NCBI RefSeq assembly: GCF_020524085.2
Contig: NZ_CP129016.1
Coordinates: 3,218,001 to 3,282,000 of the forward strand
Source of the DNA: Halobacillus litoralis
GTDB lineage: Bacteria; Bacillota; Bacilli; Bacillales; Halobacillaceae
Reading direction: 5' to 3'
DNA length: 64,000 nt
The notes beneath the pieces were generated by a model, which saw nothing but the letters and a program-made list of their open reading frames with translations, ran no database searches and was not told where the DNA came from. The translations under genes and the position numbers were made by a program. Positions 63,913-64,000 of the stretch are shown here, piece after piece. Every line of letters starts with the position of its first letter. The first letter of the stretch is position 1.

Positions 63913-64000
63913 TTATCCGAAATAGGTGTTCAATGGAGGTACGATCTGTTTCTTACGAGAGACAACGCCTTTCAGGACAGCCTGATTGCCATCAAGCTCC
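63913..64000 (-). CDS. C-terminus of an unidentified protein (partial)
   Basis: Only the last 28-29 codons are inside the window (ELDGNQAVLKGVVSRKKQIV, then PPLNTYFG and stop). Too short to name. The terminator beyond supports it being real. Confidence 0.6.
   Translation of the reverse strand, partial: ELDGNQAVLKGVVSRKKQIVPPLNTYFG

Noticed and set aside
1..64000. CRISPR arrays, tRNA/rRNA genes, prophage or transposase genes
   Set aside because: No regularly spaced repeats with unique spacers, no tRNA-like cloverleaf, no rRNA and no transposase or integrase frame was found.

Overview
The window looks like chromosome from a moderately halophilic, spore-forming member of the Bacillaceae, most like Halobacillus or a close relative. 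The reasons are: many proteins that closely resemble Bacillus subtilis proteins (KtrC, FadH, YkuE, YkyB, CheV, DapH/DapL, PatA, MoaA/MoeA, CsoR/CopA/CopZ); small sporulation-type genes (Spo0E-like, YjcZ-like behind a SigK-type promoter, YrzI-like); a BCCT betaine-type transporter; two Ktr potassium-uptake subunits; and a C30-type carotenoid cluster. Genus is an inference. No rRNA, tRNA, CRISPR array, phage or transposase gene was seen.

Layout. 1-8.3 kb: ktrC, cydAB with a Rex-type operator, and a heterodimeric ABC exporter. 8.7-15.8 kb: MscS-type channel, CNNM/CorC-type protein, dapH-dapL, an MFS drug exporter, a CBS protein (CbpB/YkuL type) and a TrhA protein. 16-20 kb: csoR-copA-copZ copper operon followed by a lipoprotein. 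20-26.5 kb: DUF4396 protein, amine oxidase, fadH, ykuE, SCO1-like protein, ykyB. 27-34.5 kb: cheV, small membrane proteins, alkD, patatin, an FbpB-like peptide, patA, a Spo0E-like peptide, signal peptidase I. 34-36.4 kb: YvrJ, DUF2922 and DUF1659 proteins, a 25-residue membrane peptide, DoxX. 36.4-46.3 kb: carotenoid region in two convergent arms; the plus arm is CruF-like, PlsC-like, glycosyltransferase, CrtN; the minus arm is CrtN, CrtN, CrtM. 46.4-54.5 kb: small sporulation-type genes, GGDEF-EAL protein, KtrB/D-type channel, moeA-moaA, YrzI-like cluster. 54.6-64 kb: HD protein, SDR, HPr-like protein, MFS, thioredoxin-reductase-like protein, BCCT transporter, SET protein, duplicated micropeptide genes, corA, GNAT, and a partial gene at the edge.

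Three things stand out. First, a family of intergenic elements, four of them full composites of about 550-700 bp, each made of two long palindromic domains between 18-bp terminal inverted repeats. Their arms covary between copies, most sit just past an intrinsic terminator, and they carry nested hairpin modules. Second, a 161-bp direct duplication carries a 17-residue micropeptide gene with its promoter; each copy has its own terminator. Third, the carotenoid promoter carries three direct TGTACAA-like repeats with an exact 11-bp period, as expected for a CarH/LitR (B12 photoreceptor) operator.

Ten genes are broken by one extra base in or next to short homopolymers, always an insertion. This looks more like sequencing error than decay, so those genes are described as their repaired forms.
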